DNA of 64,000 nt, taken from positions 124,001-188,000 of the forward strand of contig CP166960.1 of the NCBI GenBank assembly GCA_041447175.1, written 5' to 3'. Position 1 is the first letter of the stretch. The number at the start of each line of letters is the position of its first letter. This stretch comes from Candidatus Bathyarchaeia archaeon. GTDB lineage: Archaea > Thermoproteota > Bathyarchaeia > Bathyarchaeales > Bathycorpusculaceae. The notes beneath the pieces were generated by a model. That model saw only the letters and a program-made list of their open reading frames with translations, was not told the DNA's origin and did no database searches. A program made the translations under genes and the position numbers. This document shows positions 25,440 to 34,538 of this stretch, piece after piece.

Positions 25440-25539
25440 AGCGAGAAACGTCAGATTTCTTGTGTCAGCCCCTGCCAGCAAAGCAAGCTGAGCCCTTTCA
25501 GCGGTGAAACTACAACATCTCGCTTGACTATCAGTTTTT
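25440..25539 (+). ncRNA. Possible structured RNA before purC
   Basis: In the 250-base gap before purC, AGCGAGA (25440-25446) pairs perfectly with TCTCGCT (25518-25524). Inside, GCTGA and TCAGC can form a hairpin around GCCCTT, but the same GCTG can instead pair with an earlier CAGC, so two folds compete. Six T residues follow at 25534-25539, about 100 bases before the purC start. This could be a small RNA with its terminator or a leader that controls purC. I recognise no known riboswitch class. Confidence 0.35.
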
Positions 25540-25639
25540 TCGGGTAAATTGTTGGGTTGGGAAAAAGTTTTTGTTGATAAAAAGGCTTAAGAAGAAATAT
25601 TTCCTTCTCCAACAAAGAATAATTAGGAGTGTATCTGCT

Positions 25640-26698
25640 GTGGGCAGTGTCAAAGACTTAGAAGTAATCCAGAAACCAACCAAAGACAAAATGGGGCTGG
25701 GACGGTTCCATTTCAGTGACCGATACAGCGTGTTTGACTGGGGCGAAATGCCTGACCTTATCGACAAGAAAGGTGAAGCACTCTGCCTCATGGGTGCCTA
25801 CTGTTTTGAGCGCCTCGAAGTGAAAAGTGTGCTTACCCACTACAAAGGCTTAGTTGACAGCAACAAAAAAACCGTCAAACTGGCCCAAGCCAAAGAGCCC
25901 AGCAGCACCATGGAAGTCTCCTTAGTGAGCGTCTACAAACCCCCATCGAAAGTTGAAAACGGCAAACTTTTCTACGACTACAGCGCGTACAACCCAAGCC
26001 TGAAAAGCTGTCTTATCCCATTGGAGGTCATCTACCGCAACGGTTTGCCCGAAGGCAGCAGTGTGTTTAGGCGGCTGGAACAGGGCAAAGTGACGCTGCA
26101 GCAGCTTGGCTTAGACCACACCCCCAAACCAGGCGAAAGGCTGGCTAAACCGATTTTTGATGTCAGCACCAAACTGGAAGAAACTGACCGATACATTTCT
26201 TGGGAGGAAGCAGCCAAAATCGCGGGACTAACCGGCATTGAAGCAGCAGCCGTCAAAGTGGTTTTGTCCAAAGTGAACGAAACAATCAACGAAATCGCCG
26301 CCAAAGCAGGTTTAGTCAACGAGGACGGCAAAATCGAGTTAGCCTTTGACACACAAAGACGCCTCATGGTGGTTGATGTCATTGGGACGCTCGACGAGTG
26401 CCGCTTTACACTGGACGGGTTGCATGTGAGCAAGGAGGTGGCGCGGCAGTTCTACAAGAAAACCGACTGGTACAGTGAAGTGGAGCAAGCCAAGAAAACC
26501 GCCGACGCCCAAGGCATCCAAGACTGGAAGTCCCTTGTCAAGACGCCTGCGCCCAAGCTTGACCCCAAACTCAAAACCATCGTTGCGCAGATGTATATGG
26601 CGGCGGCTAATGAGATGACGGGTAGGAAGTTTTTTGAAACCCCCCCGCTAATTGATGTGGTGAAAGAGTACAAAGAGTGGACTGGCGAAAAACAGTGA
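25640..26698 (+). CDS. purC: SAICAR synthetase PurC
   Basis: Phosphoribosylaminoimidazole-succinocarboxamide synthase, about 352 residues. Visible are the FHFSDRYSVFDWGEMPD active-site stretch, PLEVIYRNGLPEGSS (the SAICAR synthetase signature region) and DVIGTLDECRF, where the second signature (usually DE followed by hydrophobics and D-S/C-R) lies. The enzyme joins aspartate to CAIR using ATP. The length is more than the bacterial 240 residues, as in other archaea with the large form. GTG 25640, ten bases after AGGAG, is the likely start; the frame is open to 25571. The next gene, purP, begins two bases after the stop. Confidence 0.9.
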   Translation: MGSVKDLEVIQKPTKDKMGLGRFHFSDRYSVFDWGEMPDLIDKKGEALCLMGAYCFERLEVKSVLTHYKGLVDSNKKTVKLAQAKEPSSTMEVSLVSVYKPPSKVENGKLFYDYSAYNPSLKSCLIPLEVIYRNGLPEGSSVFRRLEQGKVTLQQLGLDHTPKPGERLAKPIFDVSTKLEETDRYISWEEAAKIAGLTGIEAAAVKVVLSKVNETINEIAAKAGLVNEDGKIELAFDTQRRLMVVDVIGTLDECRFTLDGLHVSKEVARQFYKKTDWYSEVEQAKKTADAQGIQDWKSLVKTPAPKLDPKLKTIVAQMYMAAANEMTGRKFFETPPLIDVVKEYKEWTGEKQ

Positions 26699-26700
26699 CT

Positions 26701-27795
26701 ATGAAAGAACAAATCAAGCAAGTAATCGCGGATTACGACCCCAAAAAAGTCCGCATCGGAGTGTTAGGCAGTCACTCGGCGCTGGAGATTGCGGCGGGTG
26801 CCCGAGAGGAAGGCTTTGAAACCGTTGTGGTTTGCCAGAAAGGCAGAGAAAAAACCTACGCCCACTACTACAAAGCCCTGTTTAACAACTTCATTTTCCT
26901 TGACAAATTCTCCCAGATAACCGACCCTGAAACGGTTCAGCAGCTGACCGAGCTGAACACGGTGTTTGTGCCCAACCGCAGTTTTAGCGTGTACGCGGGC
27001 TATGAAGCCATTGAGCAGAAATTCGCCGTGCCCCTGATGGGTAACCGGGACATGCTGCGAACCGAAGAGCGCAACACGCCACGCAACCAGCTTTTCCTGC
27101 TTCAGAAGGCAGGCATCAAGACGCCCAAAACCTTCCAGTCCCCCGACGAAATCGACCGCCTCGCCATAGTAAAAGTGCCTGAAAAGGAACGCGCCATCGA
27201 ACGCGCCTTCTTCTACGCCTCCTCACCCCAAGAGTACGAGCAAACCTCCCAGCAACGCATCAAACAAGGCATCATAACCGAGGAAGCCCTCAAACAAGCC
27301 GTCATTGAGGAGTATGTTTTGGGCGCCAAATTCAACGCAAACCTGTTCTGGTCCCCCTTAACAGATGAAATTGACTTGTTGGGTTTTGACAGGCGCATCC
27401 AGACTGACCTTGACGGCGTTTTGGATTTGCCCGCCGCGGAACAACTGGAACTAAAAATTGCCACCCAAAACATAGAAATCGGCCACATGGGAGCCACCAT
27501 GAGGGAGAGCCAAATCGAGAAAATCTTTGATGCTGCTGAACGTTTCGTGCAGACCTGCCGTAGCGAGTTTCCGCCGGGTATGATTGGTTTGTTTGCGTTG
27601 CAGGGGGCGGTGACTAAGAATTTGGACTTTTACGTTTTTGACGTGAGCCCACGCGTTCCCGGGTGCCCCTGTGTGGAGCCAACCTCGCCCTACATGAAGT
27701 ACAAGTACGGTGTCGAGGTGGGTCCGGGCAAACGGGTCGCTATGGAAATTAAACGTGCACTGCTGGAACGTCGGTTAGAGGATGTGGTTACATGA
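26701..27795 (+). CDS. purP: PurP-family protein, first copy (diverged ATP loop)
   Basis: A 364-residue ATP-grasp protein of the PurP family (formate-dependent AICAR formylation, DUF1246 plus DUF1297 domains). The N-terminal part reads RIGVLGSHSALEIAAGAREEGF, the usual PurP opening, and the end has GCPCVEPTSPYMKYKYG. Where PurP normally has a glycine-rich KxPGAxGGRGYF loop this copy has KVPEKERAIERAFF, so one ATP-binding or phosphate-handling loop is changed. It overlaps the second, canonical copy by four bases (ATGA). It may act on another substrate, or serve as a partner of the second copy. The ATG follows the purC stop at once. Confidence 0.86.
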   Translation: MKEQIKQVIADYDPKKVRIGVLGSHSALEIAAGAREEGFETVVVCQKGREKTYAHYYKALFNNFIFLDKFSQITDPETVQQLTELNTVFVPNRSFSVYAGYEAIEQKFAVPLMGNRDMLRTEERNTPRNQLFLLQKAGIKTPKTFQSPDEIDRLAIVKVPEKERAIERAFFYASSPQEYEQTSQQRIKQGIITEEALKQAVIEEYVLGAKFNANLFWSPLTDEIDLLGFDRRIQTDLDGVLDLPAAEQLELKIATQNIEIGHMGATMRESQIEKIFDAAERFVQTCRSEFPPGMIGLFALQGAVTKNLDFYVFDVSPRVPGCPCVEPTSPYMKYKYGVEVGPGKRVAMEIKRALLERRLEDVVT

Positions 27796-28877
27796 TAACC
27801 TCCTCTGACATGGCACAAGTGCTTGAAAAGTATGACCAAAGCAAGCTGGCAATTGGCACTTTAGGTTCGCACAGTTCGCTTAACATTTTTAAGGGCGCCA
27901 AAGAGGAAGGCTTCCGCACGGTGTGCGTGTGCAAAGAAAAAGACGTCCTTATGTACCAAAAGTTTCCGCTGGTGGATGAACTCATCGTCGTCAAGGACTT
28001 CACTGAACTGCTTAACGAAGAGTTGCAGGAGAAACTGCGGCGCCTCAACGTTATCCTCATTCCCCACGGCTCCTTCACCGCCTACCTCAGCACCCAACAG
28101 CTCACCGACAGCCTTATGGTTCCGATGTTTGGCAACCGCGAACTGCTCCACTGGGAGGCAGACCGAAAAGAGCAAGAAGAATGGCTGCGCCAAGCAGGAC
28201 TCCGACTGCCCGCCGTCTTCAAGACTCCAGAAGACATTGACCGCCTTGTCATAGCCAAACTGCCCGGAGCCAAGGGCGGCAGAGGCTACTTTTTGGCGAA
28301 TTCCCCGCAGACTTTCTACAAGAAGTTCACTGAGATGGTTGCCCGCCGCTTGCTCCAAGAAGAAGACCTAGAAAAAGTGCATCTGCAGGAGTACGCTTTG
28401 GGCGTGAACGTGTACCCCAGCTACTTTAGCAGCATCATGAACGACGATGTGGAGCTTTTGGCAATGGACCGCCGCTATGAATCCGCCGTTGACAGCCTTG
28501 GCAAGGTTCCCGCAAGCCAGCAGCTAGAAATCGACTTGAACCCCACCTACACGGTGGTGGGTAACTTCCCCATTGTTCTGCGCGAATCCTTGTTGCCTGA
28601 AATTATGCGCATGGGCGATAGTGTTCACCGCAAAGCCCGCGAACTCGCCCCACCCGGCATCATCGGACCCTTCTGCCTTGAAACCGTTATCACGGACGAT
28701 CTTAAAATTTTCACTTTTGAAATCTCGGCGCGTATCGTTGCAGGAACCAACGTCGGCATCGGCACCTCACCCTACGCGTACTTGCGTTACGGGGAGAACA
28801 TGTACATGGGCAGACGTATCGCTATGGAAATTAAGCAGGCAGCGGCACAGAAGCGACTCGGCGAAATCGCCGTCTAA
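27792..28877 (+). CDS. purP: FAICAR synthetase PurP, second copy (canonical)
   Basis: A 361-residue PurP with all usual features: [22 protein letters not shown] at the front, the glycine-rich loop [14 protein letters not shown] near residue 155, [22 protein letters not shown] and the acidic [15 protein letters not shown] metal-binding end. It formylates AICAR with free formate and ATP, the archaeal replacement for folate-dependent PurH formyltransferase. It closes the purC-purP-purP operon; translation is coupled to the first purP by ATGA. Confidence 0.92.
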   Translation: MITSSDMAQVLEKYDQSKLAIGTLGSHSSLNIFKGAKEEGFRTVCVCKEKDVLMYQKFPLVDELIVVKDFTELLNEELQEKLRRLNVILIPHGSFTAYLSTQQLTDSLMVPMFGNRELLHWEADRKEQEEWLRQAGLRLPAVFKTPEDIDRLVIAKLPGAKGGRGYFLANSPQTFYKKFTEMVARRLLQEEDLEKVHLQEYALGVNVYPSYFSSIMNDDVELLAMDRRYESAVDSLGKVPASQQLEIDLNPTYTVVGNFPIVLRESLLPEIMRMGDSVHRKARELAPPGIIGPFCLETVITDDLKIFTFEISARIVAGTNVGIGTSPYAYLRYGENMYMGRRIAMEIKQAAAQKRLGEIAV

Positions 28878-28891
28878 AACCCCCTTATTGT

Positions 28892-29656
28892 TTAATTTAA
28901 GCAAGCCTGCAGGACAAACTCAAAGTTTTGGTGGGTGCGGCTTCGGCTGTACCTTTTGAGTGCCTCCAAAGTTTTTTCTCTGTCAGGTTCCCCTAGTGTC
29001 TGGGCAAGGGCACGTGAGACTTCGTTGTTGCCCACAAAAAGGTAGCTGGAGAGGGCGGTGACGTTAGCGGTTTTTCGGGTGTCGCTGGCGGTTTCAAAAT
29101 CCACAATAAACGGCTCATTTTCGCCGTCCACGAGGATGTGTTTGGGTGCTTTGCTGAGTTCCCCGTGGTCTAAACCCGCTTGGTCAAGCCGAAAACACTG
29201 CTCCAGCGCCGTCCGTAGAACCTTTTGAATTTCCGCTTTGTCTTTGTGGGTTTTGAGCCATTCTGGTAAAACATCGCCGTTGATAAGCTGCATCAACAGA
29301 AAATTTTTGCTTGCCTCAACAAGCTTAGGCGCCACCCCAACTGCATTAGCCTTCGAAAGCATTTCTGCCTCGTGAAGCAGGTCTGCACGGTCCGCGTCTA
29401 AGCGGCGGATTTTCAACGCAACCCTCTCGCCTTTCACGTGGGCGACTACGACGATGCCTACAAAGCCTTTGCCTATCACGGGAAGAGGCACGCCGAAAAG
29501 GGTGGTTTTTCCATCAAACTCCACCGTTTCCACTCCAAGGCTTTGCAGTTCGGCGATGCGGCTTTGCGCTTCGGCTTCATTCGGCTGGGGGAAGCACAGA
29601 ACCGAAGCGTAGGGTTCTTGCCAAAGCTGAGCGGTAGGTATGACGGGGCGCTTCAA
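28892..29656 (-). CDS. Predicted RIO-like Ser/Thr protein kinase (COG2112 type)
   Basis: A 254-residue single-domain kinase. A GKGFVGIVVVAHVKGERVAL stretch is the glycine loop, KIRRLDADRADLLHEAEML holds the lysine and the C-helix glutamate, LDHGELSKAPKHILV is the catalytic loop (HG-x5-K-x2-N/H form of RIO-like kinases) and FIVDFETAS the DFG-like metal site. The reading frame is open back to 29827, but TTG 29656 follows AGAGGAAAAA at a good distance and matches family length. It converges on purP with a 14-base gap. Target proteins are unknown; it is common in archaea. Confidence 0.82.
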   Translation of the reverse strand: MKRPVIPTAQLWQEPYASVLCFPQPNEAEAQSRIAELQSLGVETVEFDGKTTLFGVPLPVIGKGFVGIVVVAHVKGERVALKIRRLDADRADLLHEAEMLSKANAVGVAPKLVEASKNFLLMQLINGDVLPEWLKTHKDKAEIQKVLRTALEQCFRLDQAGLDHGELSKAPKHILVDGENEPFIVDFETASDTRKTANVTALSSYLFVGNNEVSRALAQTLGEPDREKTLEALKRYSRSRTHQNFEFVLQACLN

Positions 29657-29810
29657 GGTTTTTCCTCTTTTGAGGTTACCATTGATTTTGTGGAGAAAAA
29701 CCTTTTTGGCAAATCCAACTGCAGAGCTTTTGTAAACTGGCTTTGTCTGTGCGAAAAGTGACGTATCCAGCCAGTAATACCTCGTTGCACTCTGAAAAGT
29801 CAGATGTAAA

Positions 29811-30530
29811 GTGCCCAACGAAGTCAACGTTAAACTGTATTTTCAGCGTATTTTGCCTGCACTTTTGGGAATTGCAGCGGCGGCTGTCGGTATTTTCTCA
29901 GTTGGGGCCTTAGGCGACCACTTTGCGAGAAACCCGTTTTTTGCGTCAATCGAAGTTGCCTCGTCCGTGGGCATCGACTGGTTTGGTGCAATCGTGCCCT
30001 TGGCGATGAGTTTTGTATCTGTCGTTTTGTTCCTTGGATACTTCAATTTTTCAGCAAAAAAACTCTGTTTAGCTATTGTTTTGTCTGTTTTGTTGGCGTT
30101 TCCGCTTTCGCATTTAACTGAGAGAGGCGTTATGAGTTATCCTCTGCTTTTTGCTTTCGTATCTGGTACGGTTGCCTTCGCTGTGAACGTTTTGCCTAAA
30201 CCGTTTGTGGAAACAAAGAAAAAGTATGTTGCTACGCTGCTTTTGGCGGTTTGCTGTGTGCCTGTGGCGCTTTTTGTGGTTGACCTGTTTTATCTGCCTT
30301 GTTTTGATGTTGCAGTTATAGGTGGAAATGGGTTGAGTGATGGCGTGTTGATTTCCACTTTGTATGCACCTTTAAGTGTAACCCTCCTGTTTTCTATTGC
30401 GGTTTATGTGTCGCGAACGGTTCTGCTTTTTGACACAAATATCCTTCATTCCAAGGCAGACGCCTCTGCTGCGCGTTCTTCTGGTGCAGCGGTTCAAGCA
30501 GACAATGCGGATGAACGCCTCAAGTTATAA
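29811..30530 (+). CDS. Membrane protein with about six helices, unknown
   Basis: A 239-residue protein with hydrophobic helices near residues 13-33, 54-77, 84-100, 108-126, 140-160 and 180-203, and a polar Ala/Asp-rich tail. Start is GTG 29811. I recognise no family. The gene is divergent from the kinase gene, which starts about 155 bases away. Possibly a transport or signalling membrane subunit, but nothing visible supports a specific role. Confidence 0.68.
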   Translation: MPNEVNVKLYFQRILPALLGIAAAAVGIFSVGALGDHFARNPFFASIEVASSVGIDWFGAIVPLAMSFVSVVLFLGYFNFSAKKLCLAIVLSVLLAFPLSHLTERGVMSYPLLFAFVSGTVAFAVNVLPKPFVETKKKYVATLLLAVCCVPVALFVVDLFYLPCFDVAVIGGNGLSDGVLISTLYAPLSVTLLFSIAVYVSRTVLLFDTNILHSKADASAARSSGAAVQADNADERLKL

Positions 30531-30784
30531 AACTGTCTGTGCCCGCTGCTGTTGAAATACAAACGTAGTGTAGCACAGCTTGTTCCTGGCTCTGTTTGCT
30601 TGTTGTCTGACTGTATCGTTTTAGGCGTAGGCGAGAGTGGAAACGTGCCTTTTGATTGTGTTCTTTATGACATTTTCAGTTACCATATTTATTGTATTCA
30701 CATGCTGTTTTTTTGGCGTTTGCATGAAATACTTTATATCTGCCGTTTGCACCAAGCTTTCAAGAAGCTACGGGGAATGAGTAG

Positions 30785-31060
30785 TTGACAAGTGTAAGAA
30801 AACGGTTGGACCATGTCCTGATTGAGTTGAACGCCATGGGCACCGAAACCAACGAGGAAGCTGCCCGAAACGTAATCGCCGAACTGGCAGTCATCAAAGG
30901 TGCCTACCGAGAAACCAAAAACGCGCCCATGTGCTGCTTCCAATATGCTGGCGAACAAAAAATTCTCTGTGACGTTACTGGACCATTGGAGCATGAACGG
31001 TTCATGGAGAAATGCCGACAGTGCCAAGCCCAAATTGGGCATCTGCTAAGAAGCCTCTAA
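30785..31060 (+). CDS. Small cysteine-containing hypothetical protein
   Basis: A 91-residue soluble protein that is helical in the first half and has five cysteines in the second: a CC pair near residue 49, one at about 62, and CRQC near 77-80. The pattern would suit a small iron-sulfur or zinc site. TTG 30785 is the start; a TATA-like CTTTATATC lies about 45-50 bases upstream. It stands alone; the 250 bases before it hold no other convincing gene. No family recognised. Confidence 0.6.
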   Translation: MTSVRKRLDHVLIELNAMGTETNEEAARNVIAELAVIKGAYRETKNAPMCCFQYAGEQKILCDVTGPLEHERFMEKCRQCQAQIGHLLRSL

Positions 31061-31131
31061 CTGCCGTAGCATGAAAAATGTAACAGGTATCCACGTTTGT
31101 CTTTTTGTATTAACTAAGTGTTGGGACAAGC

Positions 31132-31158
31132 TGTTCTTTTATGAGAACATATTGTTCT
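31132..31158 (+). promoter_or_regulatory. Three-half-site element (TGTTCT) upstream of beta-helix gene
   Basis: TGTTCT at 31132-31137, AGAACA at 31144-31149 and TGTTCT at 31153-31158 form two overlapping inverted repeats with spacers of six and three bases. A 27-base element with the same layout (21 of 27 bases equal) lies at 56934-56960 upstream of another secreted-protein gene, in the same orientation to its gene. It ends 40 bases before the ATG here. This looks like a transcription-factor site; the shared TTTTA between half-sites may be part of the TATA region. Confidence 0.65.
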
Positions 31159-31198
31159 TAGAGGAGAGCTAATAGGCGCTTCTCCAGTTAAATAACTG

Positions 31199-33271
31199 AT
31201 GAAAAACATGAAAAACATAGTTGCCTTAACCCTGATTACCATAAGCCTCACCGCGCTCTGCATAGGAGCCGCTCAATTCACGCAGGCAAACCCGCAAACG
31301 CTGATTGTCCCAGACGACTACCCCACAATAAATGCGGCTCTTGGATGCGCAGTCGAAGGGGACACCATTTTTGTTAGAAACGGTATATACAACGAAACAG
31401 TAACAGTCAACAAGGCGGTTTCGCTCATCGGCGAAAACAAAGAAACAACCATAATTAACGGGCAAATCACAGGAACCGTACTTGTAGTCCGACATGACAA
31501 CGTGAACGTCACCGGCTTCACGGTAGTCTACGGTTTCTCGCCTCACACTCCACAGTCAATCTGGATGTGGAGCACCAGACTCGCAGGCATCCACATGTTA
31601 AGCGTAAAAGGCTGCAACATCAGCGGCAACAAGGTCTCGGATTGCGGCGCAGGCATCTGGCTCTACGACGCCCACCAAAACACCATTTCAGGCAACACCT
31701 TCGCTAACAACGACTACGGAATGCGGATTGAAAAGTCCACAAACAACAACCTCACAACCAACGTCGTAACGGGCAACTGGGGCGGCATCCGACTCCTCTT
31801 CACCTCAGGCAACAAGCTATCAGGCAACTACATGAACAACAACGCCCAAAACTTGGGCATCTCAAACGAGAACCTTGCCTTCGCCACCGACGAAGTTGAC
31901 TCATCTAACCGTGTGGATGGCAAACCAGTGTACTACTGGGTTGGCGCCTCAGACATGGATGTGCCTGCGGATGCGGGGTATGTGGTTTTGGTGAACTGCA
32001 CCAACATGAAGGTTCAAGGATTAAGCCTGTCCAAGAACCAAGAAGGCATGATTTTGTCAAACACTCAAAACGTAGCCGTCAGCGGCAACACCGTAACAGA
32101 ATGCACAACGGGCATCATAATGCAAGACTCAGCTTTCGACGAAGTGTTTGGGAACAGCGTGAGGACATCAACGGGCATAAACGCCAATGGAACAGGAACA
32201 AAAATAATAAACAACACCATAACCGCGCAGAACGTTGGGATAGGCACAGGTGGCTCTTTCTTCACAGTTGTGAACAACACAGTAGACATTAGTGAATGGC
32301 AGGGTAACCTGATTAAGTGCTCAGGAACCTACACTAACATAACCGAAAACACATTAACGGGCACAAGCTACACCTACACGATTATAGAAGGCTCAGATAA
32401 CCTGTTTTATGAAAACACGTTAATTAACAGCTACGGGTTACGGGTAACTTCCGACCGAAACCTAATTGCCCAAAACAACGTAACGGGCGGCAGCATCTCC
32501 GTCAGCGGCAACAACAACACCGTATGCGTAAACAGGATAACAAACGGGTTCGGCTTAACTGTCGCAGGACACTACAACCACTATTTCGCCAATCAAATCC
32601 ACGACAATACTCAAGGAGCAGACACAGGCGGCTTAGAAGCATACTCCTCACACAACACGATATACCAGAATAATTTTGTAGGAAACCAGCAACAAATCAA
32701 AAATTACGACAATACAGGCAACTTGTGGGATAACGGCAAAACCGGCAACTTCTGGAGCGACTACAACGGCACCGACCAAAACAGCAACGGCATCGGCGAC
32801 ACCCCATATGCCATTATGGGCAACGCGTTCACTACCGGCGGGTTGGTTCCGATAGTTACGGGTCAAGACAACTATCCGCTTATGGCGCCCTTTGACATTT
32901 CCAGTGTAACAGTTGAGTTTCCTCAATGGGTGCTCACTACTCCAACTCCGCCACTAACCCCTACGCCTACACCAACACCTACGGCGAACCCATCGCCAAC
33001 CCAAAACGTCACACCAACACCCGCCACTTCCCCAACAGACTCACCCAAACCCAGGGAATCACCACTGCAGTCGGCTACTATGCAACCTACACCTTCATCA
33101 ACAAATCCTACACCCAGCCCAGCAGACAACAACCCCGGTTTGTTTAACGGCGGCTTCGTGTTTATTCTGGTGGCAGTTGCAGGAGTCACAGTTGCAGTTG
33201 GAGCAGAATTGCTGCGTAGAAAAAAGCGGACGCCAAATCTAAACGGCGTGCCCGAGGCAGATTCTATATAA
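31199..33271 (+). CDS. Secreted NosD-like parallel beta-helix protein
   Basis: A 690-residue surface protein. A signal peptide covers residues 1-30. Then comes [14 protein letters not shown], the usual start of NosD/right-handed beta-helix proteins, and a long run of helix turns with Asn-rich steps such as [16 protein letters not shown] and [16 protein letters not shown] Pro/Thr linker (about 580-645) and one transmembrane helix with RRKKR end the protein, so it is anchored outside the cell. Beta-helix proteins bind or cut polysaccharides, or act as adhesins; which applies is unclear. The promoter carries a three-half-site element also found before the secreted protein at 56884. Confidence 0.88.
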   Translation: MKNMKNIVALTLITISLTALCIGAAQFTQANPQTLIVPDDYPTINAALGCAVEGDTIFVRNGIYNETVTVNKAVSLIGENKETTIINGQITGTVLVVRHDNVNVTGFTVVYGFSPHTPQSIWMWSTRLAGIHMLSVKGCNISGNKVSDCGAGIWLYDAHQNTISGNTFANNDYGMRIEKSTNNNLTTNVVTGNWGGIRLLFTSGNKLSGNYMNNNAQNLGISNENLAFATDEVDSSNRVDGKPVYYWVGASDMDVPADAGYVVLVNCTNMKVQGLSLSKNQEGMILSNTQNVAVSGNTVTECTTGIIMQDSAFDEVFGNSVRTSTGINANGTGTKIINNTITAQNVGIGTGGSFFTVVNNTVDISEWQGNLIKCSGTYTNITENTLTGTSYTYTIIEGSDNLFYENTLINSYGLRVTSDRNLIAQNNVTGGSISVSGNNNTVCVNRITNGFGLTVAGHYNHYFANQIHDNTQGADTGGLEAYSSHNTIYQNNFVGNQQQIKNYDNTGNLWDNGKTGNFWSDYNGTDQNSNGIGDTPYAIMGNAFTTGGLVPIVTGQDNYPLMAPFDISSVTVEFPQWVLTTPTPPLTPTPTPTPTANPSPTQNVTPTPATSPTDSPKPRESPLQSATMQPTPSSTNPTPSPADNNPGLFNGGFVFILVAVAGVTVAVGAELLRRKKRTPNLNGVPEADSI

Positions 33272-33296
33272 GTCCGTTTATAATCTAAAGCAGCCA

Positions 33297-33977
33297 ATGA
33301 GACTCGGGGTGCTGTTTTCAGGCGGCAAGGACTCCACGCTTGCCTTGCATAAAGCCGCGGAAAAAGAAGAAGTAGCCTGCTTAATCACGCTGCGGTCAAA
33401 GAACCCAGAAAGTTACATGTTTCACACCCCCAACATTGACATAACTACGCTTCAAGCGCAAGCCCTTAAACTGCCTCTGCTGGTGAAGGAAACTGAGGGC
33501 AAAAAAGAAGCCGAACTAGATGACTTAGAAAAAGCGCTCGTGGAAGCGGCGAAACGATTCCAAATTGAAGGCATAGTCACGGGCGCCGTGGAATCCGTCT
33601 ACCAAGCTGAACGCGTCCAACGCATCTGTAGCCGCCTTGACCTTTGGTGTTTTAACCCGCTGTGGAAGAAGAACCAAAAAGACCTGCTGGAAGAGCTGCT
33701 GCAGCGGCGGTTCTGCACGGTCATCTCGGGCGTTTTTGCTTACCCGCTGGATGAGACGTGGCTGGGCAAAGAAATAGACGCCCAAATCATTGAGCGGTTG
33801 GTGCGTTTGCAGCAGGAGTATGGCATCAGCCCATCAGGGGAGGGCGGCGAAATAGAAACCACCGTGCTGGATGCGCCCTTGTTTAGGTGGAAAATCAAAA
33901 TCGAAAACAGCACCTTCAAAGCGCGGGGCAACGCGGGCGTGTACCGTATACAACAGGCGAGGTTAGTGCCCAAATGA
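33297..33977 (+). CDS. Dph6-like ATP-binding protein (diphthine-ammonia ligase family)
   Basis: A 226-residue PP-loop ATPase with SGGKDS at 8-13, MFHTPNIDITTLQAQAL, GIVTGAVESVYQAERV and the C-terminal GEGGEIETTVLDAPLF signature of the ATP_bind_4 family. Yeast Dph6 makes the last step of diphthamide on EF-2 using ammonia; archaeal members are thought to do the same. An EF-2 gene is 2 kb downstream, but that EF-2 lacks the histidine to modify. It overlaps the amidotransferase gene by four bases (ATGA), and that partner could feed it ammonia. Confidence 0.85.
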   Translation: MRLGVLFSGGKDSTLALHKAAEKEEVACLITLRSKNPESYMFHTPNIDITTLQAQALKLPLLVKETEGKKEAELDDLEKALVEAAKRFQIEGIVTGAVESVYQAERVQRICSRLDLWCFNPLWKKNQKDLLEELLQRRFCTVISGVFAYPLDETWLGKEIDAQIIERLVRLQQEYGISPSGEGGEIETTVLDAPLFRWKIKIENSTFKARGNAGVYRIQQARLVPK

Positions 33978-34534
33978 TTCTGGTTGTGGACATGAATCAG
34001 AAGAAGGATTCACTGGGCTACTGCGAGTTCGTATTACCCATTTTGGAAATCGTTAAACATCAGGAACAATACAGGGTTAAGCACTATGCAGAGGTAACCG
34101 AGGAAGACCTAAACAGCTGTAGCAAAGTCATCCTCTCAGGCACGCCACTAAAAGATAACACCGCCGTGGGACACGCAGAAGAAAGGTTTGTGTGGCTAAG
34201 AACAGTGAACAAACCTGTTTTAGGTATCTGCGCGGGCATGCAAGCCATGGGTGCAGTGTTTGGTTTGTTGTTAACGCGGTGTCTGGAAATTGGCATGACA
34301 CCCATGAGGACGCTTACCGCTAACCCTCTTTTCTCAGGTAAGTTCAGGGCTTATTCACTGCACAACTTTTGTGTTGAATCCTCCGACGAATTTGAGGTCC
34401 TAGCCGAATCGGAAAAATGTGTACAAGCCCTCAAGCATAAACAGAAACCTATCTACGGGGTCTTGTTCCATCCCGAAGTGAGAAACCCCGAAATCCTCAT
34501 GCGGTTTCTCAGCTTAAAGACGATGGACTGCTAG
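33974..34534 (+). CDS. Class I glutamine amidotransferase
   Basis: A 186-residue stand-alone GATase1 domain. The nucleophile is Cys86 in LGICAGMQ, and the other triad residues are His166 and Glu168 in LFHPEV. The start ATG at 33974 overlaps the Dph6-like gene (ATGA). It resembles the amidotransferase subunit of archaeal GMP synthase, but in those species the synthetase subunit is a separate gene not seen here. Its pairing with an ammonia-dependent ligase suggests that it supplies NH3 to that enzyme. That coupling is an inference from the overlap. Confidence 0.78.
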   Translation: MILVVDMNQKKDSLGYCEFVLPILEIVKHQEQYRVKHYAEVTEEDLNSCSKVILSGTPLKDNTAVGHAEERFVWLRTVNKPVLGICAGMQAMGAVFGLLLTRCLEIGMTPMRTLTANPLFSGKFRAYSLHNFCVESSDEFEVLAESEKCVQALKHKQKPIYGVLFHPEVRNPEILMRFLSLKTMDC

Positions 34535-34538
34535 CTGC

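Noticed and set aside
29657-29827. N-terminal extension of the kinase frame to 29827
   Set aside because: Not kinase-like; overlaps the divergent gene start; TTG 29656 has a good ribosome site.
30552-30788. 78-codon plus-strand frame before the small cysteine protein
   Set aside because: Odd composition rich in Cys, His and Tyr, no family sign, and it covers the TATA-like box of the following gene; more likely an untranslated region.
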